NCBI RefSeq assembly: GCF_000164675.2
Contig: NC_015678.1
Coordinates: 1,984,001-2,048,000 of the forward strand
From: Streptococcus parasanguinis ATCC 15912
GTDB taxonomy: Bacteria > Bacillota > Bacilli > Lactobacillales > Streptococcaceae
Reading direction: 5' to 3'
DNA length: 64,000 bases
Part shown: positions 6,796 to 15,650 of the stretch, piece after piece
Layout of the letters: every line of letters starts with the position of its first letter
Numbering within the stretch: position 1 is the first letter of the stretch
Notes under the pieces: model-generated
Seen by the model: the letters and a program-made list of their open reading frames with translations, nothing else
Told to the model about the DNA's origin: nothing
Database searches by the model: none
Translations under genes and position numbers: made by a program

Positions 6796-7497
6796 ATGAA
6801 AAAGAAACATTTATTACTATTGTTAGGAAGTTTATTGTTGGGTGGTTTAATCGGAATGTTTGGTGTTGCCTTTACGAATCTTCATTTAAACATTTCTCAA
6901 GAGCAAGTACAGTTTATTTTGACGACCATCTTTTTCTGTCTGGGAATACTATCGACAATAGTAGCTCTCTATTTTATCATGAATAGTAGGAAAGTTTATG
7001 CTAGCTACCTAGCAGAAGAAGATGATGAATTAAACGAGCTAGCTTATATCAAGATGTATCGCTCTCTAGATTATGGGACAGTTGCTTACAATGTTTTGCA
7101 AGTTAGTATGCTTTTTAGCTTGCTTACAGTGTTGCCTAGCCACGATTTACCGATATCAGCTTTTCTCTTAGCAGTATTAACCATTCTTGTTGGAAGTTTC
7201 TGCATCAAAACAACGAGCAAAATTCGTAATTACCAACTTTCTATTTTAGCCACACCAAAAGAGGTATTAGATTATCTAGAAACCTATGACGAGGGAGAGA
7301 AACAAGCGGAAATGGAAGAGGCTTATTTAATCTTGTTCAAACTCAATCAGCTAATCTTACCATCTGTCTATATCATCTTGTTTGCCCTATCCATTATTCT
7401 TGGAGAAGTACAGTTAGTTGCTGCCCTTATTACTGCTGTCATCCATCTCTACATCAATATTGCACAATTAAGAAAAACAAAACGTTACTTTAAATAA
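6796..7497 (+). CDS. DUF3169-like integral membrane protein
   Basis: This 233-residue protein has six predicted hydrophobic segments in three pairs: residues 5-30 and 38-62, 97-115 and 118-140, and 184-202 and 205-222. The acidic loop YLAEEDDELNELAYIKMYR lies between the first two pairs. Proteins of this length and order at the end of an HTH/PspC operon are usually annotated DUF3169. Function is unknown. Bacteriocin immunity or envelope stress would fit but has no direct support. A terminator follows at 7662-7687. Confidence 0.75.
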   Translation: MKKKHLLLLLGSLLLGGLIGMFGVAFTNLHLNISQEQVQFILTTIFFCLGILSTIVALYFIMNSRKVYASYLAEEDDELNELAYIKMYRSLDYGTVAYNVLQVSMLFSLLTVLPSHDLPISAFLLAVLTILVGSFCIKTTSKIRNYQLSILATPKEVLDYLETYDEGEKQAEMEEAYLILFKLNQLILPSVYIILFALSIILGEVQLVAALITAVIHLYINIAQLRKTKRYFK

Positions 7498-7661
7498 CAG
7501 GGATTTCTATGAATCGTGTCGCAAATGTAGGTGACGATGTTGAAAGGAATGAATCAATCAAAATAAATTTCATTCCAAGATAGAGCTAAACATAAAATTC
7601 TAAAAAGTTTGTAAAGTAGCTTTAGTAAACGTTCTTTTAAAAGAATGCTAATCATTACAAT

Positions 7662-7687
7662 GAGCACCCTTCGGGGTGTTCTTTTTG
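7662..7687 (+). terminator. Terminator of the HTH-PspC-DUF3169 operon
   Basis: GAGCACCC-TTCG-GGGTGTTC is followed by TTTTT, with a stable UUCG tetraloop. Confidence 0.85.
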
Positions 7688-7714
7688 TATAACTGAATTT
7701 GAAGCAAATAAAAA

Positions 7715-7762
7715 CCCACCCCATCTTCCACAGTCAAATGCGACTGTAGAAAATAGAGTGGG
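7715..7762 (-). terminator. Terminator of csbD-like gene
   Basis: A long imperfect stem pairs CCCACCCCATCTTCCACAGTC with a GACTGTAGA...GTGGG arm. On the minus strand it is followed by a T-rich stretch. Confidence 0.75.
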
Positions 7763-7778
7763 ACTAGGATGTTAAGGC

Positions 7779-7982
7779 TTAGTTGTCGTCTTTGTGAAAG
7801 ATATTTTTAACGCCCTTGATAGCTCCTTCAACAGCTTCTTTTGCATCTTCAGCAACTTCTTTTGCTTTTGAAGCAACTTTTTCAGCAGTGCCTTCAGCTT
7901 CGGTTTTTTTATCGCCGGTTAATTTACCGAATCCTTCTTTAACAGAACCTTTTGCTTGGTTCAATTTTTCTTCTAATGACAT
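7779..7982 (-). CDS. CsbD family stress-response protein
   Basis: This 67-residue, highly charged Lys/Glu/Ala-rich protein carries the CsbD signature: [21 protein letters not shown] near the N-terminus, then [17 protein letters not shown] repeats. CsbD-like proteins are general-stress proteins of unknown molecular function and are abundant in many Firmicutes. GGAGGTGA lies 5 nt before the ATG. The gene is monocistronic with its own terminator. Confidence 0.85.
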   Translation of the reverse strand: MSLEEKLNQAKGSVKEGFGKLTGDKKTEAEGTAEKVASKAKEVAEDAKEAVEGAIKGVKNIFHKDDN

Positions 7983-8309
7983 AGGGTCACCTCCATGAAG
8001 TTGGTCGTTTATTTCTATGAATGCAATACAGTTGATTTAAAAAAATTAAAAATATTCGTCTCAGATTAGAATGAGTATATTCTTTTAAAAATTGAAAGTC
8101 AAATTTTTGCTACGGTATTCTGAAAGCAGGATCGATTTTTGATCTGAAGGCAAATCGTGAGCGACTAATAAGTCACGATATTTCGTTTTTACAGCAAAGA
8201 TTTGAAATGAAAGAAGCAAAAAACTTTTTCTGTCTCCAATGAAATAAATGGTATAATAATCGTGAATGGAAACATCGTAACGCTGTTTTTTGAAAAAGAG
8301 AAGATAAAT

Positions 8310-8900
8310 ATGAAAAGAATCCTCACAACCTACCCTATTATCAGCACTTTAGCTCTAATCTGTTTGTTGCTTGGTCTATTGACTTCCTTTAATGGGGATG
8401 CTATGTATGACCTATTGGCCTTTCATTCGAAGCCGGTCTATGGTTGGCAATATGTCAGTGGGACCCTGATGCACGGTAGTAAAGGAGCCCCTATCTGGTT
8501 TTTATGGGTCCATTTGTTGTTAAATGGACTCATGATCCTTCCTTTCGGAGGACTGCTAGAAAGAAAAAGAGGCTTCAGACAAGTCTTGATTGTTTTTGTG
8601 ACGGCGACAGTCCTTTCTTCCATCGTTTTTCACCTCTTAACCCAGGGGCAAGACATTCAGGCAACAGGGATCTCTGCTGTAGGATACGCCTTTGTAACCG
8701 GAGGGATTATGATCCTGCCAAACGTGTGGAAAGAATTTTCACGCACCGTAAAACTGTTTTATCTATTCTTAATTTTTCTATCTGGCCTCATGCTCTTACC
8801 AGCAATCACCGGATGGATCTCAACACTATTGCATCTTTCAGGGATTGTGAGTTATCCATTGGTCTTTATCGGAAGTAAAGTCTTGAAGGGGAGAAGCTAA
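8310..8900 (+). CDS. Rhomboid-like intramembrane serine protease
   Basis: This 196-residue multispanning protein shows the rhomboid pattern: a His/Asn-containing membrane helix (WVHLLLNGLMILPFGGLLE), then GISA with the presumed nucleophile Ser122, and the partner His175 in LLHLSG. Rhomboids cleave membrane helices of other proteins. An in-frame ATG exists at 8262, but a TATAAT at 8252-8257 places the transcript start about there, so ATG 8310 with GAGAAG upstream is the better start. The -35 is poor. No linked substrate is apparent. Confidence 0.75.
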   Translation: MKRILTTYPIISTLALICLLLGLLTSFNGDAMYDLLAFHSKPVYGWQYVSGTLMHGSKGAPIWFLWVHLLLNGLMILPFGGLLERKRGFRQVLIVFVTATVLSSIVFHLLTQGQDIQATGISAVGYAFVTGGIMILPNVWKEFSRTVKLFYLFLIFLSGLMLLPAITGWISTLLHLSGIVSYPLVFIGSKVLKGRS

Positions 8901-8941
8901 CCATTAAGACGGCTACTTAGTGAGGTTTTCATCGTACTTCC

Positions 8942-8970
8942 TTGACTCTTCCTCTACCAGGCCGTATAAT
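8942..8970 (+). promoter_or_regulatory. Promoter of the VanZ-RDD gene
   Basis: TTGACT and a perfect TATAAT are 17 bp apart. A hairpin (AAATCACCTTT...AAAGGGTGATTTT, 8988-9021) follows before the gene and could attenuate read-through. Confidence 0.75.
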
Positions 8971-9044
8971 ATTCTATATCAATGAAGAAATCACCTTTTG
9001 TCATTGTGCAAAGGGTGATTTTATAACGAAAAAAAGGAGACGCA

Positions 9045-10166
9045 ATGGGGTATATCTCTACTATTAAAACGGCTGTTCAGCTCTTTCCTTTCCTGGCATT
9101 TTTGCTGACCTTGCCCTACATGATTTTGAATTATCGCAAATATGGTTCGGTCAATAAATTGCGGGTGCTGATTTTCTATTCTTTTATGCTTTACTTGATG
9201 ACGGTCTATCTCTTGGTGATCTTGCCTCTGCCGGATCCAAGTAAGATTCATACTAGCTACTCGGAAATGGTCAATCTCCATCCCTTTGCTTTTGTGGTGG
9301 ATTTTTTCAAGGAGAGCCCCTTTGATCTAGCGCAGACTAGTACTTGGATTCAAGCCCTTAAGCATCCGACTTTTTATGTGCCTGCCTTTAATGTCCTGAT
9401 GTTGATTCCTTTTGGGATGTATCTGCGCTATTATTTCAAGTGTGGTTTTAAGAAAACGATTCTTCTGACAGCCTTCTTTAGTCTCTTTTTGGAGCTGACC
9501 CAGTTGTCAGGTCTCTATTTTATGTATCCGGGTCCTTACCGCCTAGCAGATGTCGATGATATTATTCAAAATACCACTGGTGGTGGAGTGGGCTATGTGC
9601 TTGGTTGGTTCCTGGTTTGGTTATTGCCGACACGAGACGAAATTGACGAGCATTCTTTCCGAGTAGGAACGAGAGTATCTGGTTTTCGGATGGGTCTTGC
9701 CTTCTTGATCGACTTTGTGATGCTATCCTTGCTTTACGCGCTAATCGAGCGTTTAGAGACGATTCCTTATGTAGCGGTTTTGGCTGTCTATTTTGGCTTG
9801 ATTCCCTTGTGGCGGGGCAAAACCTTGGGAATGGCTTTGTTGAAATTCCGCTTGCATTTTGACAAGCAAAAATGGCTTCGCACCATCTGGCGGGGAATCC
9901 TAGTAGTAGGTTATTTCTACTTGATTCCTCAGAGCTTGTTCTATTTGATTTCGCTCTTGAATAGCGATTTGACGGACAATTCCCTCTTAACCCTGTCCAT
10001 GATTTTATTGCTCTTCTTTATGCTTTTATTGTATCTGATCCTCACCCTTGCCATCATCTTGCTCAATCGTCGCTTTCCCTTTGACCGTTTAGCTGGAGCT
10101 GAGTATGAGAGTACGGTGCGCGTGAAGAAAGAGCTCTTAAAGGATGAAAACGAATCATCAAAATAG
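9045..10166 (+). CDS. VanZ-RDD fusion membrane protein
   Basis: This 373-residue protein has an N-terminal VanZ-like domain (about residues 1-190): paired helices, a conserved FNVLMLIPFGMYL segment, and the LELTQLSGLY and DVDDIIQNTTGG motifs. A C-terminal RDD domain starts at GFRMGLAFLIDFVM (about 215-350). VanZ homologues lower susceptibility to glycopeptides or lipoglycopeptides in some Gram-positives, while RDD domains have been linked to ion exchange in a few cases. What the fusion does is not known. GGAGACGCA precedes the ATG. The downstream gap is filled by a copy of the 180-bp repeat, which starts at its stop codon. Confidence 0.82.
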   Translation: MGYISTIKTAVQLFPFLAFLLTLPYMILNYRKYGSVNKLRVLIFYSFMLYLMTVYLLVILPLPDPSKIHTSYSEMVNLHPFAFVVDFFKESPFDLAQTSTWIQALKHPTFYVPAFNVLMLIPFGMYLRYYFKCGFKKTILLTAFFSLFLELTQLSGLYFMYPGPYRLADVDDIIQNTTGGGVGYVLGWFLVWLLPTRDEIDEHSFRVGTRVSGFRMGLAFLIDFVMLSLLYALIERLETIPYVAVLAVYFGLIPLWRGKTLGMALLKFRLHFDKQKWLRTIWRGILVVGYFYLIPQSLFYLISLLNSDLTDNSLLTLSMILLLFFMLLLYLILTLAIILLNRRFPFDRLAGAEYESTVRVKKELLKDENESSK

Positions 10167-10345
10167 AGAGAGTGGGACAGAAATCGGTAATTCGTTAGAA
10201 TTCGAGTTCGTCGTCTCACCTCCGCACAGTTGAGTAGGGCTGTAAAAGCTGATGAAATCAGCGTAGTAGAGCCCACTCAACCACTGCGTCTTGCTCGACA
10301 ATCCAAAAACAATTGAGAGGCTAGGACTTTTGTCCCAGCCTCTTT
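10166..10345 (+). repeat. 180-bp multi-hairpin intergenic element, copy A
   Basis: It runs from GAGAGTGGGACAGAAATCGG to GTCCCAGCCTCTTT. Inside are two helices: GAGTaGGGCT...AGCCCACTC around GCTGATgaaATCAGC, and GAGGCTaGGACttttGTCCcAGCCTC, which acts as a terminator. Near-identical copies lie at 24228, 29240 and 44742. It has no transposase. It behaves like a RUP/BOX-type non-autonomous element. Confidence 0.88.
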
Positions 10346-10449
10346 ATTGTTTTATACACGTAAAAATATACGAACGTTCCCAGTTGAGAAGGGCGATTTT
10401 AAGGGGAATGTGCTACAATGGAAGCAAATAGATAGAATGGAGCAGTGAA

Positions 10450-10716
10450 ATGAAAGCAATTATTACAGTCGTTGGTAAAGACCAAAAAGGAATCGTAGCG
10501 GGTGTTGCAACGAAAGTAGCAGAATTAGGACTCAATATCGATGATATCTCTCAAACCGTATTGGATGAATACTTTACCATGATGGCGGTCGTATCGTCAG
10601 ATGAGAAAAAAGATTTCACACAGCTCCGTTCAGAGTTGGAAGAATTCGGTCAGTCTCTTCATGTGAAAATCAATATCCAAAGCGCAGCGATTTTTGATGC
10701 CATGCACAATTTGTAA
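10450..10716 (+). CDS. ACT domain protein, UPF0237 family
   Basis: This 88-residue single ACT domain begins MKAIITVVGKDQKGIVAGVATKVAELGLNI-like (residues 1-30) and has the Gly at the first strand-helix turn that contacts small ligands. ACT domains sense amino acids or related small molecules. The gene is 18 bp upstream of the UPF0210 gene. This pair is conserved in streptococci and clostridia, so the two products probably act together, but the ligand is unknown. A TACAAT -10 is present about 30 bp before the start. Confidence 0.88.
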   Translation: MKAIITVVGKDQKGIVAGVATKVAELGLNIDDISQTVLDEYFTMMAVVSSDEKKDFTQLRSELEEFGQSLHVKINIQSAAIFDAMHNL

Positions 10717-10734
10717 GATAGGGGTTGAGAATTT

Positions 10735-12072
10735 ATGGACATTAAACAGGTAACAGAAACCATTGCCATGATTGAAGAGCAGAACTTCGATGTTCGGACC
10801 ATCACCATGGGGATTTCGCTTCTCGATTGTATTGATCCGGATATCGAAAAGGCAGCGGAAAAAGTCTACAATAAGATTGTGACAAAGGCCAAAGACTTAG
10901 TGGCTGTGGGGGATGAGATTGCGGCAGAACTTGGGATCCCTATCGTAAATAAACGGGTTTCGGTCACTCCGATATCCATTATCGGAGCCGCAACAGATGC
11001 GACAGATTATGTACCTTTTGCCAAGGCACTAGATCGTGCGGCCAAAGAAGTTGGGGTCAACTTTATTGGTGGCTTCTCAGCTCTGGTTCAAAAAGGCTAC
11101 CAAAAAGGGGATGAAATCCTTATCAATTCTATTCCTCGCGCCCTTGCAGAGACTGATTTTGTCTGCTCTTCAGTCAATATCGGATCGACCAAGACAGGGA
11201 TCAATATGACCGCTGTCCGAGACATGGGCCGTGTTATTAAAGAAGCATCTCAAGCAGATCCAATGGGGCCTGGTAAGCTCGTAGTTTTTGCCAATGCAGT
11301 AGAAGATAATCCATTTATGGCAGGAGCCTTCCACGGTGTCGGTGAAGCGGATGTTGTCATTAACGTTGGGGTTTCAGGACCTGGTGTCGTCCAACGGGCG
11401 ATCGAAAAAGTTCCAGGCGCTAGCTTTGATGTATTGGCTGAAACGGTCAAGAAGACAGCTTTCAAAATCACCCGTGTCGGACAATTAGTTGGTCAAATGG
11501 CTAGTGAACGTCTCGGTGTTGAGTTTGGAATTGTTGACTTGTCCCTTGCTCCAACACCAGCTATTGGAGACTCTGTAGCCCGTGTCCTTGAAGCGATGGG
11601 GCTTGAAGTGGTAGGAACCCACGGGACAACAGCAGCCCTAGCTCTTCTCAATGACCAAGTGAAAAAAGGTGGAATCATGGCTTGTAACCAAGTCGGTGGT
11701 TTGTCAGGTGCTTTTATTCCGGTCTCAGAAGACGAGGGGATGATTGCGGCGGTCCAATCAGGACATATCAACCTAGAAAAATTGGAAGCCATGACCGCTA
11801 TCTGTTCAGTTGGTCTTGATATGATTGCCATCCCAGCAGATACACCAGCAACAACCATTGCAGCCATGATTGCGGATGAAGCAGCTATCGGGGTCATTAA
11901 CCAAAAAACGACAGCAGTCCGGATTATTCCTTATGGCGAAGAAGGCGATATGTTAGAGCTCGGAGGGCTTCTTGGATCAGCTCCAGTTATGAAGGTTAAC
12001 AAAGCTTCCTCAGCTGATTTCATTGCCCGTGGTGGTCAAATTCCAGCTCCGGTTCATAGCTTTAAAAACTAA
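10735..12072 (+). CDS. PFL family protein, UPF0210
   Basis: This 445-residue cytosolic protein of the UPF0210 (DUF711, PFL-like) family is at the family's usual full length. Characteristic stretches are [16 protein letters not shown] near residue 20, [20 protein letters not shown], and Gly/Ala-rich loops in the second half. Structures of relatives resemble pyruvate formate-lyase, but no glycyl-radical site is evident and no reaction is established. It follows the ACT gene closely (GGGGTTGAGA upstream), which suggests regulation of this protein by the ACT partner. Confidence 0.88.
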   Translation: MDIKQVTETIAMIEEQNFDVRTITMGISLLDCIDPDIEKAAEKVYNKIVTKAKDLVAVGDEIAAELGIPIVNKRVSVTPISIIGAATDATDYVPFAKALDRAAKEVGVNFIGGFSALVQKGYQKGDEILINSIPRALAETDFVCSSVNIGSTKTGINMTAVRDMGRVIKEASQADPMGPGKLVVFANAVEDNPFMAGAFHGVGEADVVINVGVSGPGVVQRAIEKVPGASFDVLAETVKKTAFKITRVGQLVGQMASERLGVEFGIVDLSLAPTPAIGDSVARVLEAMGLEVVGTHGTTAALALLNDQVKKGGIMACNQVGGLSGAFIPVSEDEGMIAAVQSGHINLEKLEAMTAICSVGLDMIAIPADTPATTIAAMIADEAAIGVINQKTTAVRIIPYGEEGDMLELGGLLGSAPVMKVNKASSADFIARGGQIPAPVHSFKN

Positions 12073-12136
12073 GAGAAATCTAGTATAATAGAAACAAGAA
12101 TGGAAAAGTCTGAGATAAGGAAATTCAGACTTTTTT
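12061..12136 (+). promoter_or_regulatory. Promoter with terminator-like hairpin ahead of the first phosphatase gene
   Basis: TTTAAA (12061) and TATAAT (12084-12089), 17 bp apart, overlap the end of the UPF0210 gene. A hairpin AAGTCTGA...TCAGACTT plus TTTTTT (12106-12136) lies between that promoter and the next start. It can terminate the upstream operon, and could also attenuate this promoter. Confidence 0.55.
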
Positions 12137-12154
12137 CTTGTAAAAGGAGACAAG

Positions 12155-12844
12155 ATGGCTAAAACAAGATTATTTATTATTCGTCATGGAAAAACAATGT
12201 TTAATACAATCGGTCGAGCTCAGGGATGGTCAGATACGCCTTTGACCGCAGAAGGAGAACGAGGGATTCAGGCTCTAGGAATCGGCTTGCGTGAGTCTGG
12301 TTTAGAGTTTGCTCGAGCGTATTCTAGTGACTCAGGTCGCGCCATCCAAACCATGGGAATTGTTCTAGACGAATTGGAATTGAAAGACCAAATTCCTTAC
12401 CGCTTTGATAAACGGATCCGTGAATGGTGCTTTGGAAGCTTTGATGGGGCTTATGGTGGCGAGCTCTTTCATGGTGTTGTCCCACGCGTATTGGACGTTG
12501 AAGATTATAAGAAGTTAACACTTGAAGAGTTAGCGAATGGAATTTACCAGGTAGATACTGCAGGTTGGGCAGAGCCTTGGGAGGTTTTGAAAGAACGGAT
12601 CCTAGAAGGTTTTGAGGCGATCGCAAAAGAAGTAGAGGGTAATGGCGGAGGCAATGCCCTTGTAGTTAGTCATAGTATGACTATTGGAGCTTTGGTTTGT
12701 CTGTTGCATCCAGCAACCAAACTGAATCCAGGTGTTCAAAATGGTAGCATAACTCTATTAGAATATGAGAATGGTCAGTTTGAGGTCAAAACTATCGGAG
12801 ACATCAGCTATCGTGAAGTCGGAGAGAAGATTTTGGAAAAGTAA
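12155..12844 (+). CDS. Histidine phosphatase (phosphoglycerate mutase-like), copy 1
   Basis: This 229-residue member of the histidine phosphatase superfamily has the catalytic RHG motif at residues 10-12 (His11 is the phospho-acceptor) and a second catalytic His in VVSHSMT (about residue 172). The RHGKTMFNT opening is typical of GpmB/CobC-like broad phosphatases rather than the glycolytic mutase. It has a close paralogue 116 bp downstream. The substrate is unknown. The ATG has AAAGGAGAC upstream. Confidence 0.88.
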   Translation: MAKTRLFIIRHGKTMFNTIGRAQGWSDTPLTAEGERGIQALGIGLRESGLEFARAYSSDSGRAIQTMGIVLDELELKDQIPYRFDKRIREWCFGSFDGAYGGELFHGVVPRVLDVEDYKKLTLEELANGIYQVDTAGWAEPWEVLKERILEGFEAIAKEVEGNGGGNALVVSHSMTIGALVCLLHPATKLNPGVQNGSITLLEYENGQFEVKTIGDISYREVGEKILEK

Positions 12845-12959
12845 TTACAAATAGTATAAAGTTGCTGGGCTTACTGTTCTGGCTTCTTTTTGTAAGAGCT
12901 TTCCTACTTTCTTTTTGCAAAAAATGATATAATGAAAGGGATGCTACGGAGGTAATACA

Positions 12960-13658
12960 ATGACAAAAACCAGATTATATATTGCTCGGCATGGAAAAAC
13001 CATGTTTAATACCATCGGACGGGCGCAAGGATGGTCAGACACTCCACTGACAGAAGCAGGAGAGCGAGGAATTCGAGAATTAGGTCTCGGTCTCAAGGAA
13101 GCAGGTCTTTCTTTTGAAGAGGCTGTTTCGAGTGATTCTGGACGCACCATTCAAACCATGGGAATTATTCTTCGAGAGCTCGGTCTGACAGGAAAAATCC
13201 CTTATCGTTATGACAAACGGATCCGTGAATGGTGTTTTGGTAGTTTTGACGGTGCTTATGATGGCGATCTCTTCATGGGGGTTTTACCCCGTGTCTTTAA
13301 GGTCGATGATTTCCATCAGTTGAGTTTGATGGAGTTAGCAGAAGGGATCGTTGAAGTGGATACCACTGGTTGGGCTGAATCCTGGGGAACCTTGAGTAGT
13401 CGGATCAAAGAAGGATTTGAAGCCATCGCAAAAGAGGTAGAAGCAGCTGGCGGTGGCAATGCTATTGTGGTCAGCCACGGCATGACCATTACGACCTTGA
13501 TTTATCTCATCGATCCAAAAGCGGTCGAAGAATTGGTCTTGGACAACGGAAGCGTGACGGTTTTGGCTTATGAAGATGGTGCTTTCAGTATTGAAAAGAT
13601 TGGGGATATGTCCTATCGTAAGGTTGGAGCAAAACTTCTAGAGGGAAACTATGAGTAA
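12960..13658 (+). CDS. Histidine phosphatase (phosphoglycerate mutase-like), copy 2
   Basis: This 232-residue paralogue of the preceding gene has the same RHGKTMFNTIGRAQGWSDTP region, with His11 as nucleophile and a second His in VVSHGMT. The pair clearly arose by tandem duplication. Differences are concentrated in the C-terminal third. CGGAGG lies upstream of the start. Its end overlaps the LdcB-like gene by 8 bp, so it is co-expressed with a peptidoglycan enzyme, which hints at an envelope-related role. Confidence 0.88.
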   Translation: MTKTRLYIARHGKTMFNTIGRAQGWSDTPLTEAGERGIRELGLGLKEAGLSFEEAVSSDSGRTIQTMGIILRELGLTGKIPYRYDKRIREWCFGSFDGAYDGDLFMGVLPRVFKVDDFHQLSLMELAEGIVEVDTTGWAESWGTLSSRIKEGFEAIAKEVEAAGGGNAIVVSHGMTITTLIYLIDPKAVEELVLDNGSVTVLAYEDGAFSIEKIGDMSYRKVGAKLLEGNYE

Positions 13659-14424
13659 AAAATACAAACGGGCACGTAAAAAACGGAAAAAATGGTGGCC
13701 TTACCTATTGAGTTTTTTTCTTCTTGTGGTCCTTGGATCAGGAATTGGCGCTTACTTAGCGAAGCCAAGCTTGTTTTCAGGGCTTCAGTTTTGGAAGGCT
13801 AAAAAAACAGCTGTAACGACTCCCTCTTCTTCTAAGAAAAAGAAAGAAAAATCAGATTTACCAGCCGTTTCGACAAAAGACTGGCAGTTGATCTTGGTCA
13901 ATCGTGACAATGTGAAGCCTGAGCTGAAACCACAATTGACAGATGTGGATGCTATCAAAGTGGATAGTCGGATTGTAGAACCGACTCGTCAATTTTTAGA
14001 AGCAGCTCGAAAAATTGCCCCAGAAGAAACCTTGATATCAGGCTATCGAAGTGTGGCCGAACAAACCGAGCTCTATAATGAGCGTGTTGCGCAACTAGAG
14101 GCTAGCGGTCTTTCGCACGAAGAAGCTGAAAAGCAGGTACAGACTCAGGTGCAGGTCCCTGGTGCTAGTGAGCACCAGACGGGGCTTGCGATTGATATGA
14201 GTGTTGAAGCTGGTCAAAGTGATGAGTTGGGCATGCAGCTGGCTGCCATCGCACCGCAATATGGCTTTGTGCTTCGCTACCCAGATGGGAAGAGCAACAT
14301 CACGGGTGTGAATTTTGAGAATTGGCATTTCCGTTATGTTGGCGTAGAAAATGCCCAGTATATGGCCAACCATCAGCTAGTATTGGAAGAATATATTCAA
14401 CTATTGAAAAAGGCTGGAAAATAG
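13651..14424 (+). CDS. Membrane-anchored L,D-carboxypeptidase, LdcB/DacB-like (peptidase M15B)
   Basis: This 257-residue protein has a very basic N-terminus (KKYKRARKKRKK), one membrane helix (about 16-36), a Lys/Ser linker and an M15B catalytic domain (about 78-250). Zinc ligands are visible: His175 and Asp182 in SEHQTGLAID and His226 in ENWHFRY, with Glu223 as catalytic base. Streptococcal LdcB trims tetrapeptide stems of peptidoglycan by removing D-Ala4. The pneumococcal enzyme is a lipoprotein, whereas this one is anchored by a helix. It is coupled to the upstream phosphatase by an 8-bp overlap. Confidence 0.88.
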   Translation: MSKKYKRARKKRKKWWPYLLSFFLLVVLGSGIGAYLAKPSLFSGLQFWKAKKTAVTTPSSSKKKKEKSDLPAVSTKDWQLILVNRDNVKPELKPQLTDVDAIKVDSRIVEPTRQFLEAARKIAPEETLISGYRSVAEQTELYNERVAQLEASGLSHEEAEKQVQTQVQVPGASEHQTGLAIDMSVEAGQSDELGMQLAAIAPQYGFVLRYPDGKSNITGVNFENWHFRYVGVENAQYMANHQLVLEEYIQLLKKAGK

Positions 14425-14460
14425 GAGGGGATTCACTTCTCTAGGTCTTAAGAATGATTT

Positions 14461-14487
14461 TTAGCACTCTTGAAAAAAGAGTGCTAA
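14461..14487. promoter_or_regulatory. CIRCE operator 1
   Basis: It is a perfect match to TTAGCACTC-N9-GAGTGCTAA. It lies upstream of the -35 box and downstream of the ldcB-like gene, where with its T tail it could also terminate that transcript. Confidence 0.93.
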
Positions 14488-14504
14488 TTTTTTGGATTTT
14501 TCTC

Positions 14505-14532
14505 TTGACTTTCTTTTGGATGGGTGTATAAT
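14505..14532 (+). promoter_or_regulatory. hrcA operon promoter
   Basis: TTGACT and TATAAT are 16 bp apart, sitting exactly between the two CIRCE operators. Confidence 0.88.
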
Positions 14533-14543
14533 AGAATCATGGT

Positions 14544-14570
14544 TTAGCACTTGAACGTTTAGAGTGCTAA
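14544..14570. promoter_or_regulatory. CIRCE operator 2
   Basis: TTAGCACTT-N9-GAGTGCTAA differs by one base from the consensus. It starts 12 bp after the -10 box, so HrcA would block at the transcript start. Confidence 0.93.
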
Positions 14571-14591
14571 AAATGAAAGAGAGGTGAGGTC

Positions 14592-15626
14592 ATGGTTACA
14601 GAACGTCAAAATGAGATTCTTAATCTTGTTGTCGATATCTTTACCAAGACCCACGAACCAGTCGGTTCAAAAGCCCTACAAGATGTGATTCAATCCAGTA
14701 GTGCGACTATTCGAAACGACATGGCTGCCCTCGAAAAACAAGGCTTACTAGAAAAGGCCCACACTTCGAGTGGCCGCATGCCTAGCCGAGCTGGTTTTCA
14801 ATATTTTGTTCAGAACTCGCTTGATCTAGAGTTGATTGATGAGCAAGATGTTTACCAGGTGGTGAAAGCCTTCGATTTCGAAGCCTTTAAGTTAGACGAT
14901 ATCTTGGATGCTACGGCCAAGTTACTAGCCCAGATGACGGGCTACACCGCAGTGATTCAGGATGTTGAGCCGACAAGACAGCGCTTGACTGGTTTTGAGA
15001 TTGTTCCATTATCCAATCACGATGCCTTAGCGGTTCTAACCTTGGATGAATCAAAGCCCGTCACCGTCCAGTTTGCCATTCCAAAGAATTTCTTAACCAG
15101 TGATTTGGAAATCTTCCACCAGCTGGTTCAAGAACGCTTCATTGGAAATACAGTCTTGGATATCCACTACCGCCTGCGGACAGAGATTCCACAGATTGTA
15201 CAGCGCTATTTCAAGACGACAGACAATGTGCTGGATCTCTTTGATTACGTCTTCTCGCAACTGTTTCAAGAACTGGTCTTTGTAGAAGGAAAGGTTTCAT
15301 CATTAACCTACGCCGATCTTCAGACCTATCAGTTCTTAGATAATCCCCAACATGTAGCCTTGGAGTTACGAGGGGGAATGCCAGAAGACCAAATGACCCA
15401 GATCCTGGTTGCAGAATCCCAAGAGAAGGCCTTGAAAAATGTGACGGTCATTAGTCACAAGTTCCTGGTTCCTTATCGTGGGATGGCCCTCATGCATGTG
15501 ATCGGTCCTGTAGAGATGGATTACAGGCGTGTGATTAGCCTGGTCAATGTCATCGGCCGAGTACTGGTCATGAAGTTGACGGATTACTACCGTTACCTCA
15601 ACAGCAACCATTATGAAGTAAATTAA
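14592..15626 (+). CDS. hrcA: Heat-inducible transcription repressor HrcA
   Basis: This 344-residue protein is at normal HrcA length, with an N-terminal winged helix (about 1-75: [26 protein letters not shown] and [27 protein letters not shown] regions) and a GAF-like dimerisation domain. It binds CIRCE and represses the groE and dnaK operons, with GroE as co-factor. Both CIRCE sites lie just upstream, so it autoregulates this operon. GAGGTGAGG precedes the ATG, and grpE follows. Confidence 0.97.
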   Translation: MVTERQNEILNLVVDIFTKTHEPVGSKALQDVIQSSSATIRNDMAALEKQGLLEKAHTSSGRMPSRAGFQYFVQNSLDLELIDEQDVYQVVKAFDFEAFKLDDILDATAKLLAQMTGYTAVIQDVEPTRQRLTGFEIVPLSNHDALAVLTLDESKPVTVQFAIPKNFLTSDLEIFHQLVQERFIGNTVLDIHYRLRTEIPQIVQRYFKTTDNVLDLFDYVFSQLFQELVFVEGKVSSLTYADLQTYQFLDNPQHVALELRGGMPEDQMTQILVAESQEKALKNVTVISHKFLVPYRGMALMHVIGPVEMDYRRVISLVNVIGRVLVMKLTDYYRYLNSNHYEVN

Positions 15627-15650
15627 GACCAAATGAAAGGGGTGTATGCC

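Noticed and set aside
8504..8878. 124-codon plus-strand frame overlapping the rhomboid-like gene
   Set aside because: It is entirely inside the rhomboid gene in another frame; the rhomboid frame has membrane helices and catalytic motifs, this one is basic and featureless.
9941..10276. Minus-strand frame beginning MGSTTLISSAFTALLNCAEV and the similar plus-strand frame at 29309-29536
   Set aside because: Both arise inside copies of the 180-bp repeat and run into unrelated flanks; there is no ribosome site and the shared part is explained by the palindromic element.
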